From NCBI GenBank assembly GCA_963975935.1, contig CAXBIQ010000005.1, forward strand, positions 124,001 through 188,000: 64,000 nt of DNA, written 5' to 3'. The DNA comes from Planktosalinus sp963975935. GTDB lineage: Bacteria; Bacteroidota; Bacteroidia; Flavobacteriales; Flavobacteriaceae. Below are positions 25,950 through 35,202 of the stretch, in pieces. Made by a program: the position numbers and the translations under genes. Numbering within the stretch: the stretch's first letter is position 1; every line of letters starts with the position of its first letter. Below the pieces are notes generated by a model. The model worked only from the letters and a program-made list of their open reading frames with translations. It was not told where the DNA came from and searched no databases.

Positions 25950-27593
25950 TTATAATTTTACATTTAACACAGCAAACCCAGCGTGGGCTGCTCCTGCTTT
26001 GATTTCGACATTTCCGGAACCTTTTACAATCCACGACATGGTTTTGCTTTCAAAAGCATCCATTTTATCAATCAGGTTGATGGTATTTCCGGCAAGGACT
26101 TCTTCTTTGTCCTTAGTAATATCGATACGAATTTTCCGAAGCCAGCGAGATTGTTCACCCAACTCTGAATGGGTGGGCAAGGGTGCGTTATTATACAAGT
26201 CGGCCGTAATGCGGCTCAGGCCGCCACTGAGTTTTTCTACTTTTACATTGTGAAATTCCAGTTTGGGTTGCATCTTGGCAAGCTCCAGAATAAAATTAGT
26301 GTGTTCCAGTGCAATGCTGTCAACCATAGCATACGGCGGATTGTGCATCACAAAAGGTTTGATACCGCCCACTTCCACTTTTTGATTGGGAAAGTCGGGG
26401 TGATTTACAGTGGTCCAGGGCACAAAAACATCGGTCAGTCCTTCGCGGTCAGCCCAGGCCATAAAGTTGGATTCTTTGGTTACTGTAGGTTTTTCTTCAG
26501 GTTTTTTAGGTTTTTCCTCGCCTTCGCCATTTTCGGGTTTATCAGCTTTAACTTCAGGTACCCACCAACCCGGTGTGCTGAAACTCAGCCTTCCGAAATG
26601 AAAATAAGCCCATTGAAAGAAGTCACCGTCTGTACCTTGATTGTCCTGTTGAAAAGCTTTTTGCGAAATGGTTTTATTATAAAGTTCAGACACCATTTTA
26701 TTGAGGGCCACGTCTTTTTCCAGCATAGAGCCCACCACTCTTTTTTTGGCTTCCTGAGCGTTGTGTTTTAAAGGTTCTGAAAGGTTGTTTGCCGGACTGA
26801 ACGTCACAAAGGCAAAAATATTCCACTGGTCAAACAGGTAGTCAAGCAATGCGCGGCTTTCAGGTTGTGACACGGGATAATCACCGGCAAAAGGTTCAAA
26901 AACCGGAAATTTATAGGTCAAACTTTTGTTGAAAGCAATGCCTTCGACCGGGTCTTCGTTAAATTTCCCGTCTTTGTCATTGTCCACGCCTTCGCTGTAA
27001 ACCAGATAACTTCCCACTTCGCCTTTGTTTCGGTCAGCTTTTACAAGCACACGTGCATCTTCCGGATGTGTTTTGTGATCGCCCATGGGACTTTTTACTC
27101 TTATTTGGGTAATAAAACCATCGTTGTTAAGGTCTTCATAGGGGTCTTCACTCACACTTCCGTCACGGTCGTGGTCCACTTTGGTAGCATTGCCGCGGCG
27201 TTCATATTTCAGGTTGCCGTGGTATTGTGCGTAGGCATCAGGTGACATATTGGGAAAGATATAGAATGTAGTCGTTTCCAGTGCTTCTTTGTGATCGCTG
27301 ACCAGGCGCTCCGCAAATTGCAGTGCCAGTTCCACACTCAGCACGTGAAAACCTTCTGCACCGCCAACAACGGCAATGGCCGGTTTGTTGTCAATGTCAC
27401 CGGTTCCTATTTTCAGCACCCGGATGTCCTGACCGGTTTCGGTTTTTACAAGCGATGTGAGGGTGGCGACCCTGTCACTGCTGAGTTGTTGAAGGCGTTG
27501 GGTAATTTGTTGATTGGTGGGGTAGTTGTTTTGTGCAGCAAGGAATAGAATCCCCATAAAGAACAAAACACCACAGAGGAGTCTTTGTTTCAT
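25950..27593 (-). CDS. M14-like protein, catalytic site apparently altered
   Basis: 547 residues from the ATG at 27593. A start at 27677 would add 28 residues before an evident signal peptide (MKQRLLCGVLFFMGILFLAAQ). It is related to the downstream M14 peptidase, including acidic loops DHDRDGSVSEDPYEDLNND and DNDKDGKFNEDP and a similar C-terminal sandwich. At the place of the HxxE zinc motif it reads GGAEGFHVLSVELAL, with His and Glu five residues apart. The zinc site may therefore be lost or changed. A Pro/Glu/Lys-rich insert lies near residue 360. Possibly a binding partner of the active paralogue. Confidence 0.82.
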   Translation of the reverse strand: MKQRLLCGVLFFMGILFLAAQNNYPTNQQITQRLQQLSSDRVATLTSLVKTETGQDIRVLKIGTGDIDNKPAIAVVGGAEGFHVLSVELALQFAERLVSDHKEALETTTFYIFPNMSPDAYAQYHGNLKYERRGNATKVDHDRDGSVSEDPYEDLNNDGFITQIRVKSPMGDHKTHPEDARVLVKADRNKGEVGSYLVYSEGVDNDKDGKFNEDPVEGIAFNKSLTYKFPVFEPFAGDYPVSQPESRALLDYLFDQWNIFAFVTFSPANNLSEPLKHNAQEAKKRVVGSMLEKDVALNKMVSELYNKTISQKAFQQDNQGTDGDFFQWAYFHFGRLSFSTPGWWVPEVKADKPENGEGEEKPKKPEEKPTVTKESNFMAWADREGLTDVFVPWTTVNHPDFPNQKVEVGGIKPFVMHNPPYAMVDSIALEHTNFILELAKMQPKLEFHNVKVEKLSGGLSRITADLYNNAPLPTHSELGEQSRWLRKIRIDITKDKEEVLAGNTINLIDKMDAFESKTMSWIVKGSGNVEIKAGAAHAGFAVLNVKL

Positions 27594-27714
27594 ATTGAAG
27601 TGTAATTTTCTAAAATCAAAAAGATGGTTGGGTACCAAAAATAAAGAAAAGCTTTCAGCAATAGGAAAGTTTAACATTTAAATTCTGTATTTTTGAAGGA
27701 ATCGAAACCTTAAG

Positions 27715-28134
27715 ATGATGAAAACCCTTTTTTTATTATTATGCCTTTTGATTGGTGTTCAAACATCTGCACAGGATAACAATCAAATCACGGCACCGGT
27801 GATTGTCGCAAAAATCCCGTTGGGAGAGACTGCAACCTTTGAAGGGGCTGCTTTTACGTTTGAAAGTGTCATGGAAGATTCCCGTTGCCCCAAAGATGTG
27901 ACCTGCGTTTGGGAAGGCGAAGCAAAAGTGCGTGTCATTATTGAAACTGCTTCAGACCGAAAGGTAAAGCAAATGATTTTTAGAGGAGAGCATTTTGGTA
28001 ATGAAGAAGAAAACATGCTGGTAGAAACCAAAACCAAAAAACTCATCGGGTACAGATTATCACCTTATCCGGAGACCAGCCTGCCCAAAGAAGAGCGGGT
28101 TTATCAACTTGAAGTGCTGATGCAGAATAAATAG
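27715..28134 (+). CDS. Hypothetical exported protein with Cys pair
   Basis: 139 residues, signal peptide cut after QTSAQ. The core contains DSRCPKDVTCVWEGEAKV, a Cys-x5-Cys-x-Trp-x-Gly motif that I have seen in small exported or lipid-anchored Bacteroidota proteins, with the cysteines likely forming a disulfide. Mostly beta strand. A -7 element TATTTTTG lies at 27688-27695. ATG codons at 27715 and 27718 are both possible starts. Divergent from the M14 operon, convergent with the SCO gene. Confidence 0.8.
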   Translation: MMKTLFLLLCLLIGVQTSAQDNNQITAPVIVAKIPLGETATFEGAAFTFESVMEDSRCPKDVTCVWEGEAKVRVIIETASDRKVKQMIFRGEHFGNEEENMLVETKTKKLIGYRLSPYPETSLPKEERVYQLEVLMQNK

Positions 28135-28140
28135 CTTATT

Positions 28141-28812
28141 TTATTTCTTTTCGCTTGTCAAAACAGCAACATCTTCAAGCAGTTCTTCCATTTCCTCCCA
28201 GTTGGTCCCGTCATAAAACCCGCGAATGCGTTTTTGGGTGTCCACCAGGATAAAATTTTCGGTGTGAATCATATCATAGTCACCACCAAAAGGTTCGTCT
28301 TTAGCCACCAGGTAAGATTTCCGGGCGAGGTCATAAATTTGTTTTTTATCGCCTGTTACAAGGTTCCATTTTGCGTCGTTCACTCCTTTTTTTTCGGCGT
28401 AAGCCTTTAAAACCGAAACACTGTCAATCTCAGGTGTCACCGTGTGCGATAGCAGCAACACATCGTTTTGATCTTTGAGTTGCTCCTGCAGTTTCACCAT
28501 ATTGTCTGTCATAATGGGGCAAATAGTGGGACAGGTGGTAAAAAAGAAATCGGCGATGTAAATCTTGTTTTGGTAGTCTTTTTCAGTAATGGTGTCACCG
28601 TTTTGGTTTACCAGGGAAAAATCTGCTATGGTGTGGTATTTTTTAACCCATTGCTTGGTACTGTCTACCAGCTCTGCGTTCACCATATTGGGTTGATATA
28701 CCGGCAACTTGGGCGTAGGTTTTAATGCATGATAGATAAATGTGATAATGATTGCCGAAAGTATGAGCATCACTACCGCAAAAAATTTGTATTTGGAAAA
28801 AAATTGAAGCAT
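28141..28812 (-). CDS. SCO1/SenC family protein
   Basis: 223 residues, one N-terminal membrane anchor (FFAVVMLILSAIIITFIYHAL) and a periplasmic thioredoxin fold. The copper site is FTTCPTICPIM (CxxxC) with the distal His in DMIHTENF. SCO proteins deliver copper to, or reduce thiols of, the Cu-A centre of cytochrome c oxidase. No oxidase genes are adjacent, so this may also be a redox sensor. Divergent from rseP with a 142-base gap. Confidence 0.93.
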   Translation of the reverse strand: MLQFFSKYKFFAVVMLILSAIIITFIYHALKPTPKLPVYQPNMVNAELVDSTKQWVKKYHTIADFSLVNQNGDTITEKDYQNKIYIADFFFTTCPTICPIMTDNMVKLQEQLKDQNDVLLLSHTVTPEIDSVSVLKAYAEKKGVNDAKWNLVTGDKKQIYDLARKSYLVAKDEPFGGDYDMIHTENFILVDTQKRIRGFYDGTNWEEMEELLEDVAVLTSEKK

Positions 28813-28924
28813 TTAGGGTAAATTTTCAGTGTACAAAAATACGGAAATAAGCAGGCATTTTAACTCTTCAAATAGTTAAAAAACATTCCCTGAAATTTAG
28901 TTTTAAAAACTTGTTCTAAAAGCG

Positions 28925-28933
28925 TACTTTTGC
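28925..28933 (+). promoter_or_regulatory. -7 element of rseP
   Basis: TACTTTTGC, exact match to TAnnTTTGC, 21 bases before the rseP ATG. The -33 region is not clear. Confidence 0.55.
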
Positions 28934-28954
28934 ACGTTCAATGTAAATGAAATT

Positions 28955-30271
28955 ATGGATCCGTTTTTAGTAAAAGCCATACAGCTTATTTTAAGCTTGT
29001 CAATACTGATTGTCCTGCATGAGTTGGGGCATTTTATTCCCGCTAAAATTTTCAAAACCCGCGTAGAAAAATTCTATTTGTTTTTTGATGTAAAGTATTC
29101 CCTTTTCAAAAAGAAAATTGGTGAAACCACCTATGGAATTGGCTGGCTTCCCCTGGGAGGTTATGTGAAAATTTCAGGGATGATTGATGAAAGCATGGAC
29201 AAGGAGCAAATGGCAAAACCACCCGAACCATGGGAATTCAGATCTAAGCCCACCTGGCAGCGACTCATCATTATGCTGGGCGGTGTCACGGTAAACATCA
29301 TTGTGGGTTTCCTGATCTATGCGTTGATTTTATTCAATTATGGAAGAGATTTTGTCACTCCCGAAACCATGCCTGACGGCTTTGCAGTGCACGAGTCGTT
29401 TAAAGCTTTTGGATTTCAGGACGGTGACCAGATTTTAAAGGTAAACGACGAGAAATTTGAAAATGTGCTCGATATCAATAAGTACCTTTTATTGCGGGAT
29501 GTAAATACGGTAGAAGTATTGCATCAGGATGGCAGTACAGAAGTCCTGACAGTTCCGGAAGATATTGGAATGACCAATTTTAAGGCAGGAATTACAGAAC
29601 CTTTTACCCCCATTGGTGATCCCGTAATTGACAGTGTTGTACCACAAACCCCCGCAGATCGTGCAGGTTTGCTAAAAGGGGATAAAATTGTTGAAGTGGG
29701 AGATGATAAAATTCAATACTGGCACGAGTTTACAAAAACCATTGTTTCTAACCCATCCCAATCTGTCGCAATAAAAGTTGAAAGAAATAACGCTATCATG
29801 GATTTGAACGTTACTCCTTCAGAAAATGGCACCATTGGCGTTTTTAACAGACGGAATTTTGACGCGGTACACAGAGAATATTCCCTTTGGGAAAGCATTA
29901 CTCACGGGACGAGCTTTGGCTATGACATATTAAGGGATTATGCGTCCCAGTTTAAATATGTATTTACAAAAGAAGGTGCCACGCAAGTGGGTGGTTTTGG
30001 AGCTATCGGAAACCTGTTTCCCGACACCTGGGACTGGCTGAACTTCTGGCAAACCACAGCACTGATTTCCATCATTCTGGCTTTTATGAACATTTTACCC
30101 ATACCGGCACTTGACGGCGGGCATGTAATGTTTCTATTATATGAAATGGTCACCGGCAGGAAACCCAATGAAAAAGTAATGGAATATGCACAGATAGCAG
30201 GGTTTTTCATAATTATTGCACTCGTTCTTTTTGCTAATGGTAATGATGTATACCGCTGGCTGTTTGGATAA
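28955..30271 (+). CDS. rseP: RIP metalloprotease RseP (site-2 protease)
   Basis: 438 residues, multi-spanning inner-membrane protease. The zinc motif HELGH begins at residue 22 inside the first transmembrane helix. PDZ domain(s) occupy the middle (ADRAGLLKGDKIVEVGDDKI), and the C-terminal NILPIPALDGGHVMF supplies the Asp ligand. Cleaves membrane-bound anti-sigma factors or signal-peptide remnants in regulated intramembrane proteolysis. Stands alone, followed by two DUF4168 genes. Confidence 0.96.
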   Translation: MDPFLVKAIQLILSLSILIVLHELGHFIPAKIFKTRVEKFYLFFDVKYSLFKKKIGETTYGIGWLPLGGYVKISGMIDESMDKEQMAKPPEPWEFRSKPTWQRLIIMLGGVTVNIIVGFLIYALILFNYGRDFVTPETMPDGFAVHESFKAFGFQDGDQILKVNDEKFENVLDINKYLLLRDVNTVEVLHQDGSTEVLTVPEDIGMTNFKAGITEPFTPIGDPVIDSVVPQTPADRAGLLKGDKIVEVGDDKIQYWHEFTKTIVSNPSQSVAIKVERNNAIMDLNVTPSENGTIGVFNRRNFDAVHREYSLWESITHGTSFGYDILRDYASQFKYVFTKEGATQVGGFGAIGNLFPDTWDWLNFWQTTALISIILAFMNILPIPALDGGHVMFLLYEMVTGRKPNEKVMEYAQIAGFFIIIALVLFANGNDVYRWLFG

Positions 30272-30353
30272 AACCGTCATAAAATAATAACGAAGCTTGT
30301 TACATACAGATTTATATTGTATTTTTCGGGCAATTAAACTTAAAAACTAAATA

Positions 30354-30803
30354 ATGAATTTTCTAGTAAAACATACCAAAAAGCTTTTTCTCGCATTTCT
30401 TATAATTGGAACTTCTGCAATTGCACAAGAAAAAGTCTCTGACACAGAACTCAACCAATTTGCCAATGCCATAAACAGCATTCAGCTAATAAATCAGGAA
30501 GCACAAAGCACCATGCTTGAGGTGGTTGAACAATCAGGTTTTGACCTTGAAAAGTTCAATGCTACTTATGAAGCAGCAATGAATAATGATACTGAAACCA
30601 TGAGTCAACTCTCTGAAGAAGAAACCAAAAAGTTTGAGAGTATCATGGCACGATTTGAAGCCATGCAGGCAGTATTCCAGAAACAAATGGAGGACGCAGT
30701 TGCAAAACAGCAAATCTCTATGGACCGTTTCAACGAAATATCTGTAATGCTTGAAAATGATTTTGAATTGCAGACACGCTTACAGGCGTTGATGGAAAAT
30801 TAA
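30354..30803 (+). CDS. DUF4168 domain protein, first copy
   Basis: 149 residues: a signal peptide to SAIAQ, then a helical DUF4168 domain (EKVSDTELNQFANAINSIQLIN...) with charged amphipathic helices and no cysteines. Function unknown; the family is secreted or periplasmic and helical. It is a tandem paralogue of the next gene (VS(D/E)TEL..FANA, ..FQK.ME.A.A). The ATG and leader fit a start at 30354, with a -7-like TATTTTTC about 30 bases upstream. A strong terminator follows, so each copy is its own unit. Confidence 0.85.
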   Translation: MNFLVKHTKKLFLAFLIIGTSAIAQEKVSDTELNQFANAINSIQLINQEAQSTMLEVVEQSGFDLEKFNATYEAAMNNDTETMSQLSEEETKKFESIMARFEAMQAVFQKQMEDAVAKQQISMDRFNEISVMLENDFELQTRLQALMEN

Positions 30804-30822
30804 TTTATAAACATCTCATTTA

Positions 30823-30853
30823 AAAGCCGGTGAATTCTCACCGGCTTTTTTTT
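30823..30853 (+). terminator. Terminator of first DUF4168 gene
   Basis: An 11-bp perfect stem AAAGCCGGTGA/TCACCGGCTTT, a 4-base loop, and a T-run of eight in all. Confidence 0.92.
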
Positions 30854-30972
30854 GTAATTTACTTTAGGGTTTCTTAAAAAAGGGTTAAAGTAACACTAAA
30901 CCCCCTTCTTAAATTTTGAGACTATGCTTGATTTTGTATTTTGCACCCATAACATTAAACAAAAATAATATT

Positions 30973-31422
30973 ATGAAATTTTTTAAGAAACCTTTACACT
31001 TTATCATGGCGTTTGCTTTTCTTGCTACAACAGCATCCTTTGCACAGGATAAGGTATCTGAAACGGAACTGACAAACTTTGCAAATGCATATACTGAAAT
31101 TCAGGTTGTAAATGAAAAAGCACAAACTGAAATGGTAAAAGTCATTGAAAATTCCGGAATGGAAATCCAGACTTTTAATGTGATGTACCAGGCTTCCATG
31201 AATCCCAATGCTCCTATGCCGGCAGAAGTAACTGAAGCTGACACCAAAAAGTATGAAGAAGTAGTTGTTGAAATCGAGAAAATGCAACCTGTTTTCCAAA
31301 AGGAAATGGAAACAGCTATAGCCGATAACAATTTGACCGTAGATCGCTACCAGCAGGTCGTTACTATGCTACAGACAGACCCTGAATTGCAACAAAAACT
31401 TCAATCGAAGTTGCAACAATAA
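30973..31422 (+). CDS. DUF4168 domain protein, second copy
   Basis: 149 residues from the ATG at 30973. An in-frame ATG at 30916 would place 19 residues before an ordinary signal peptide (MKFFKKPLHFIMAFAFLATTASFAQ), so the downstream start is better. Same length and fold as the previous gene. The mature N-terminus DKVSETELTNFANAYTEIQ and the C-terminal helix (VTMLQTDPELQQKLQSK) align along their length. Function unknown. It has its own upstream A+T-rich promoter region and terminator. Confidence 0.85.
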   Translation: MKFFKKPLHFIMAFAFLATTASFAQDKVSETELTNFANAYTEIQVVNEKAQTEMVKVIENSGMEIQTFNVMYQASMNPNAPMPAEVTEADTKKYEEVVVEIEKMQPVFQKEMETAIADNNLTVDRYQQVVTMLQTDPELQQKLQSKLQQ

Positions 31423-31444
31423 AAAAGAGTTAATTTTTTATTTA

Positions 31445-31468
31445 AAACCTCCCTCGGGAGGTTTTTTT
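31445..31468 (+). terminator. Terminator of second DUF4168 gene
   Basis: A 9-bp stem AAACCTCCC/GGGAGGTTT with a 2-base nominal loop (opens to 4), followed by T-rich sequence. Confidence 0.88.
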
Positions 31469-31518
31469 GTTTAAAAAATGAATTACTTTGGTAGGAGGAT
31501 TATTAAGTTTAGCAAGAT

Positions 31519-33288
31519 ATGGAACAAACAATTGTTTTTGTGACCTTGGGGATTTCACTTATTCTGTTTATCTGGAACAAACTAAGGTATGATGTTGTTG
31601 CTTTTTTTGCTTTAATCACATTAGTATTATTTCAAATTATTTCTTCAGATCTGGCTTTTTCAGGTTTAAGCCACCCCGCTGTCATCACTGTTGCTGCAGT
31701 TTTGATAATCAGTAAAGGATTGCAATTTTCCGGCTTGGTAGATGTTATCGTAAACTGGATTAGCAGAGTGTCAGAACTCCTTTGGATACAAATTATTTTA
31801 CTCTCGGTAATTGTGGCTTTTGCTTCTGCTTTTATAAACAACATTGGGGCCCTGGCCATCATTATGCCTGTTGCCTTGCATCTCTCAAGAAAATATAGCT
31901 TTTCACCTTCGGTGATTTTAATGCCATTAGCTTTTGCTTCCATTTTAGGCGGAATGATGACCTTGATTGGAACCCCGCCAAACATAATAATATCCACTTT
32001 CAGGGAAGAAGCTGTTGGGGAACGGTTTGGGATGTTTGATTTTGCACCTGTGGGTATTATCCTTACTGTTATTTGCTTGCTTTATGTAACCCTTATCGGA
32101 TGGCGCTTCCTCCCCAAAAGACAATCTGGTGAGACCACAGGCAATATGTTTGAAATCGAAAACTATATAACCGAAGTCGTTGTTTCGGAAGATTCAGAAT
32201 TATTGGGAATACCAAATTCTAAAGTAAATGAACTACTGGAAACAGATGTAAACATTCTGGGGATTTTAAGAAATGGAATACGCATGCACGTTCCATCAAA
32301 ATGGGAAGAATTCCGATTAAACGATATTGTCATTTTAGAAGCAGATACAGATGAACTTAAAACCTTTCTAAAGAAATCCAAAACCACCCTGGCTGAAGGA
32401 AAACGCTTAAGAGATACGGCCAAAGGCTCTGAAGACATCCAAACATTGGAAGCAATAGTTTTACCAAATTCACCTTTGATAGGAAAAACAGTAACTGATT
32501 ACCGTATAAGACGACAGTATCAAATCAATGTGCTTGCCGTGGGAAGACAAGACCGAAAAATAAACAAGAGTATTTCTAAAATGCTATTAAAATCTGGTGA
32601 CGTTCTTCTATTGCAAGGAGAACGCTGGAATATTCAGGAAGCTTTGAAAAATTTGGAATGTTTACCGCTTGCACAAAGAAACCTGACTATTGGGAGAAAA
32701 GATAAGATATTTGGTGCTTTAGCAATATTTTTACTCGCAATCATGCTCGTGGTTTCAGGTATTTTAAGGGTAGAGATTGCATTTTCCATAGCAGCGGTGG
32801 CAATGGTTGTTTCAAAAATTCTCCCTTTAAAAGAAGTGTATACCAGTATTGACTGGCCGGTTATTATTCTTCTTGCTGCAATGATTCCTGTAGGTACTGC
32901 ATTTGAAACCAGCGGAGGGGCAGAGACCATTACTAATTTAATACTCGCCTACGGAAGTGATCAACCGGTATGGTTACTTGCCGGAATGTTAATGGTGACC
33001 ACAATCTTGCTTTCAGACATCATAAACAACTCTGCAACAGTCGTCCTTATGGCGCCCATAGCGATCCAGATTGCCAATAACCTGAACCTTTCACCAGACC
33101 CATTTTTGATGATTGTTGCGGTTGCTGGTTCCTGTGCTTTTTTAACACCCATTGGGCATCATTCCAGCACACTGGTTATGGGTCCCGGCGGATATAAATA
33201 TAGTGACTACTGGAAAATGGGATTACCTCTAACTTTGGCAATTATATTTATTGGTGTACCTTTAATACTTTATTTCTGGCCGGTGTAA
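31519..33288 (+). CDS. SLC13/DASS family permease with two TrkA-C domains
   Basis: 589 residues. Two halves of transmembrane helices carry the paired family motifs: NNIGALAIIMPVA with IGTPPNIII in the first half, NNSATVVLMAPIA with LTPIGHHSS in the second. Between them, about residues 205-390, are two TrkA-C (RCK_C) regulatory domains (SELLGIPNSKV...LRNGIRMHVPS, LIGKTVTDYRIRRQYQINVLAVGR). This form transports divalent anions such as sulfate or dicarboxylates with sodium; the exact ion is not clear. The DUF202 gene begins 9 bases after its stop. Confidence 0.92.
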   Translation: MEQTIVFVTLGISLILFIWNKLRYDVVAFFALITLVLFQIISSDLAFSGLSHPAVITVAAVLIISKGLQFSGLVDVIVNWISRVSELLWIQIILLSVIVAFASAFINNIGALAIIMPVALHLSRKYSFSPSVILMPLAFASILGGMMTLIGTPPNIIISTFREEAVGERFGMFDFAPVGIILTVICLLYVTLIGWRFLPKRQSGETTGNMFEIENYITEVVVSEDSELLGIPNSKVNELLETDVNILGILRNGIRMHVPSKWEEFRLNDIVILEADTDELKTFLKKSKTTLAEGKRLRDTAKGSEDIQTLEAIVLPNSPLIGKTVTDYRIRRQYQINVLAVGRQDRKINKSISKMLLKSGDVLLLQGERWNIQEALKNLECLPLAQRNLTIGRKDKIFGALAIFLLAIMLVVSGILRVEIAFSIAAVAMVVSKILPLKEVYTSIDWPVIILLAAMIPVGTAFETSGGAETITNLILAYGSDQPVWLLAGMLMVTTILLSDIINNSATVVLMAPIAIQIANNLNLSPDPFLMIVAVAGSCAFLTPIGHHSSTLVMGPGGYKYSDYWKMGLPLTLAIIFIGVPLILYFWPV

Positions 33289-33297
33289 ATTTTAGTG

Positions 33298-33636
33298 ATG
33301 AAGAGAATTAATATCATACCCAAACCCAAGTATTTTAGAAACAGGGAAAAAATCATACTCCGTGATTTTCTGGCGATGGAGCGCACCTCATTAGCAAACG
33401 AGCGCACGTTGTTTTCCTATATCAGGGCCTCTCTTTATATGGCGATTGGTGGGGTTGCTATCCTTGAATATGAAGGCTTCGCATCCTTTAACTGGCTGAG
33501 TTATGTTGTTTTTGGACTTAGTTTTATTCTGATTTTTATTGGTATTTTCAGATACAGAAGATTGAAGAAAAAATTGGACACCTATTACCGTACCATGAAT
33601 ATTGTCCCGGAAAAAACACAGGAAAACCCGAAATAA
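33298..33636 (+). CDS. DUF202 (YidH-like) membrane protein
   Basis: 112 residues from the ATG at 33298 (a GTG directly before is also open). The signature RDFLAMERTSLANERTLFSYIRASL precedes two transmembrane helices (AIGGVAILEYEGFASF, LSYVVFGLSFILIFIGIFRY). DUF202 proteins are small inner-membrane proteins of unknown function. Probably co-transcribed with the SLC13 permease. Its stop abuts the convergent pgi stop. Confidence 0.88.
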   Translation: MKRINIIPKPKYFRNREKIILRDFLAMERTSLANERTLFSYIRASLYMAIGGVAILEYEGFASFNWLSYVVFGLSFILIFIGIFRYRRLKKKLDTYYRTMNIVPEKTQENPK

Positions 33637-35202
33637 TTAGTGGTTTTTTGTTCTATCAATCAATCTCGAAGTGGAAGAATGCACGTTGACTTTTGAATTT
33701 CCCTGCAAAGCATCTAAAGTTCCCTTTGCCAGTTCTTTTCCCAGCTCCACACCCCATTGATCATAACTATAAATATTCCAGATTACACCCTGAACAAAAA
33801 GCTTGTGTTCATAAAGAGCAATCAGGGCGCCCAGATTTTCAGGGGTTAACTGATGTATCAAAAGGGTGTTTGATGGATGGTTGCCGTCAAACATTCGGTA
33901 AGGGCTCTCAATGTCCTCCCCCACAGTTCCATTTAAAAGGGCTTCAGATTGTGCGAAGCAATTGGCTAAAAGTATTTCCTGATGCGGGTCATCTTTGTGC
34001 AGCGCTTTCGCGAAAGCGATAAAATCAACCGGAATCAGTTTTGTCCCCTGATGCAGCAACTGAAAAAAGGCGTGTTGCGCATTGGAGCCGGTACTTCCCC
34101 ATATAATATTCCCGGTTTGATAGGTTACGGGATGACCGCTTCTGTCCACTTGTTTGCCATTGCTTTCCATAAAAGCTTGTTGCAAAAAAGGAACAAACTT
34201 TGAAAGATAGTGCGAATAAGGAACCACAGCTTCGGTTTCAGACTCATAAAAATTGTTGTACCACACTGAAATCAGGGCGAGCATCACAGGCATATTTTCT
34301 TGAAATGGTGTGTCCTTAAAATGCAGGTCCATCTGGTGGGCTCCCCTTAAAATTTTTTCAAAATTGGGAAAACCCACTGCACAGCAAATGGACAAGCCTA
34401 CTGCGCTCCATAACGAAAAACGACCGCCTACCCAGTCCCACATCGGGAAGATATTTTCTGGGGCGATTCCAAAATTTTCCACTTCTTTTATGTTAGTGGA
34501 CACCGCAACAAAATGAGCTTCAATATCCAGCAGCGTTGCCTTTTGTAAAAACCAGTTTCTCACCGTGGAGGCATTGGTAATAGTCTCCTGAGTGGTAAAT
34601 GTTTTTGAAACGATGATAAAAAGCGTGGTCTCCCTGTCCAGTTTTTTTAAAACTTCCTGAACGTGGTCACCATCCACATTGGAAATAAAATGAACCCGCA
34701 AATGATTCCTGTAATAACCAAGGGCTTCTGTGACCATTTGTGGGCCCAAATCGCTTCCGCCGATGCCAATATTTACCACATCTGTTATGGGTTTGCCGGA
34801 GTATCCTTTCCAGGTTTTATCGATAATGCGTTTTGAAAAGACCCGCATTTTTTTGAGGGTCTGTTTGACCTCTTTGGGCATAGCGTCAAAATCCCGCAAC
34901 CTGGTATGACCCACCGCACGGTCTTCTGTTTGATTAATTTTTTCACCGGCAAATTGTGCTGCTATGGCCTCCTCTAATCTGACTTCTTCTGTAAGCTGAA
35001 GCAACAATTCAATCGTTTGAGGGGATATCCTGTTTTTGGAATAATCCAGGTAAAAGTCCTGCCAACTGATTGAAAAACGATTAGCACGGCCGGAGTCCTC
35101 ATCAAAATAATGTTGCATTTTTTGGTCCTGTACCGTTGCAAAATGTTTCTTTAGCCCGGCCCAGGCTTTTGTGGTGACAGGATTTATAGCGGGAAAACTC
35201 AT
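33637..35202 (-). CDS. pgi: Glucose-6-phosphate isomerase
   Basis: 521 residues with the SIS-fold signatures NIGIGGSDLGPQMV, FISNVDGDHV, GGRFSLWSAVGL and the C-terminal YDQWGVELGKELA. Interconverts glucose-6-P and fructose-6-P in the cytoplasm. It overlaps the upstream kinase gene by 4 bases and is the last gene of the operon pfkA-gap-kinase-pgi. Confidence 0.97.
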   Translation of the reverse strand: MSFPAINPVTTKAWAGLKKHFATVQDQKMQHYFDEDSGRANRFSISWQDFYLDYSKNRISPQTIELLLQLTEEVRLEEAIAAQFAGEKINQTEDRAVGHTRLRDFDAMPKEVKQTLKKMRVFSKRIIDKTWKGYSGKPITDVVNIGIGGSDLGPQMVTEALGYYRNHLRVHFISNVDGDHVQEVLKKLDRETTLFIIVSKTFTTQETITNASTVRNWFLQKATLLDIEAHFVAVSTNIKEVENFGIAPENIFPMWDWVGGRFSLWSAVGLSICCAVGFPNFEKILRGAHQMDLHFKDTPFQENMPVMLALISVWYNNFYESETEAVVPYSHYLSKFVPFLQQAFMESNGKQVDRSGHPVTYQTGNIIWGSTGSNAQHAFFQLLHQGTKLIPVDFIAFAKALHKDDPHQEILLANCFAQSEALLNGTVGEDIESPYRMFDGNHPSNTLLIHQLTPENLGALIALYEHKLFVQGVIWNIYSYDQWGVELGKELAKGTLDALQGNSKVNVHSSTSRLIDRTKNH

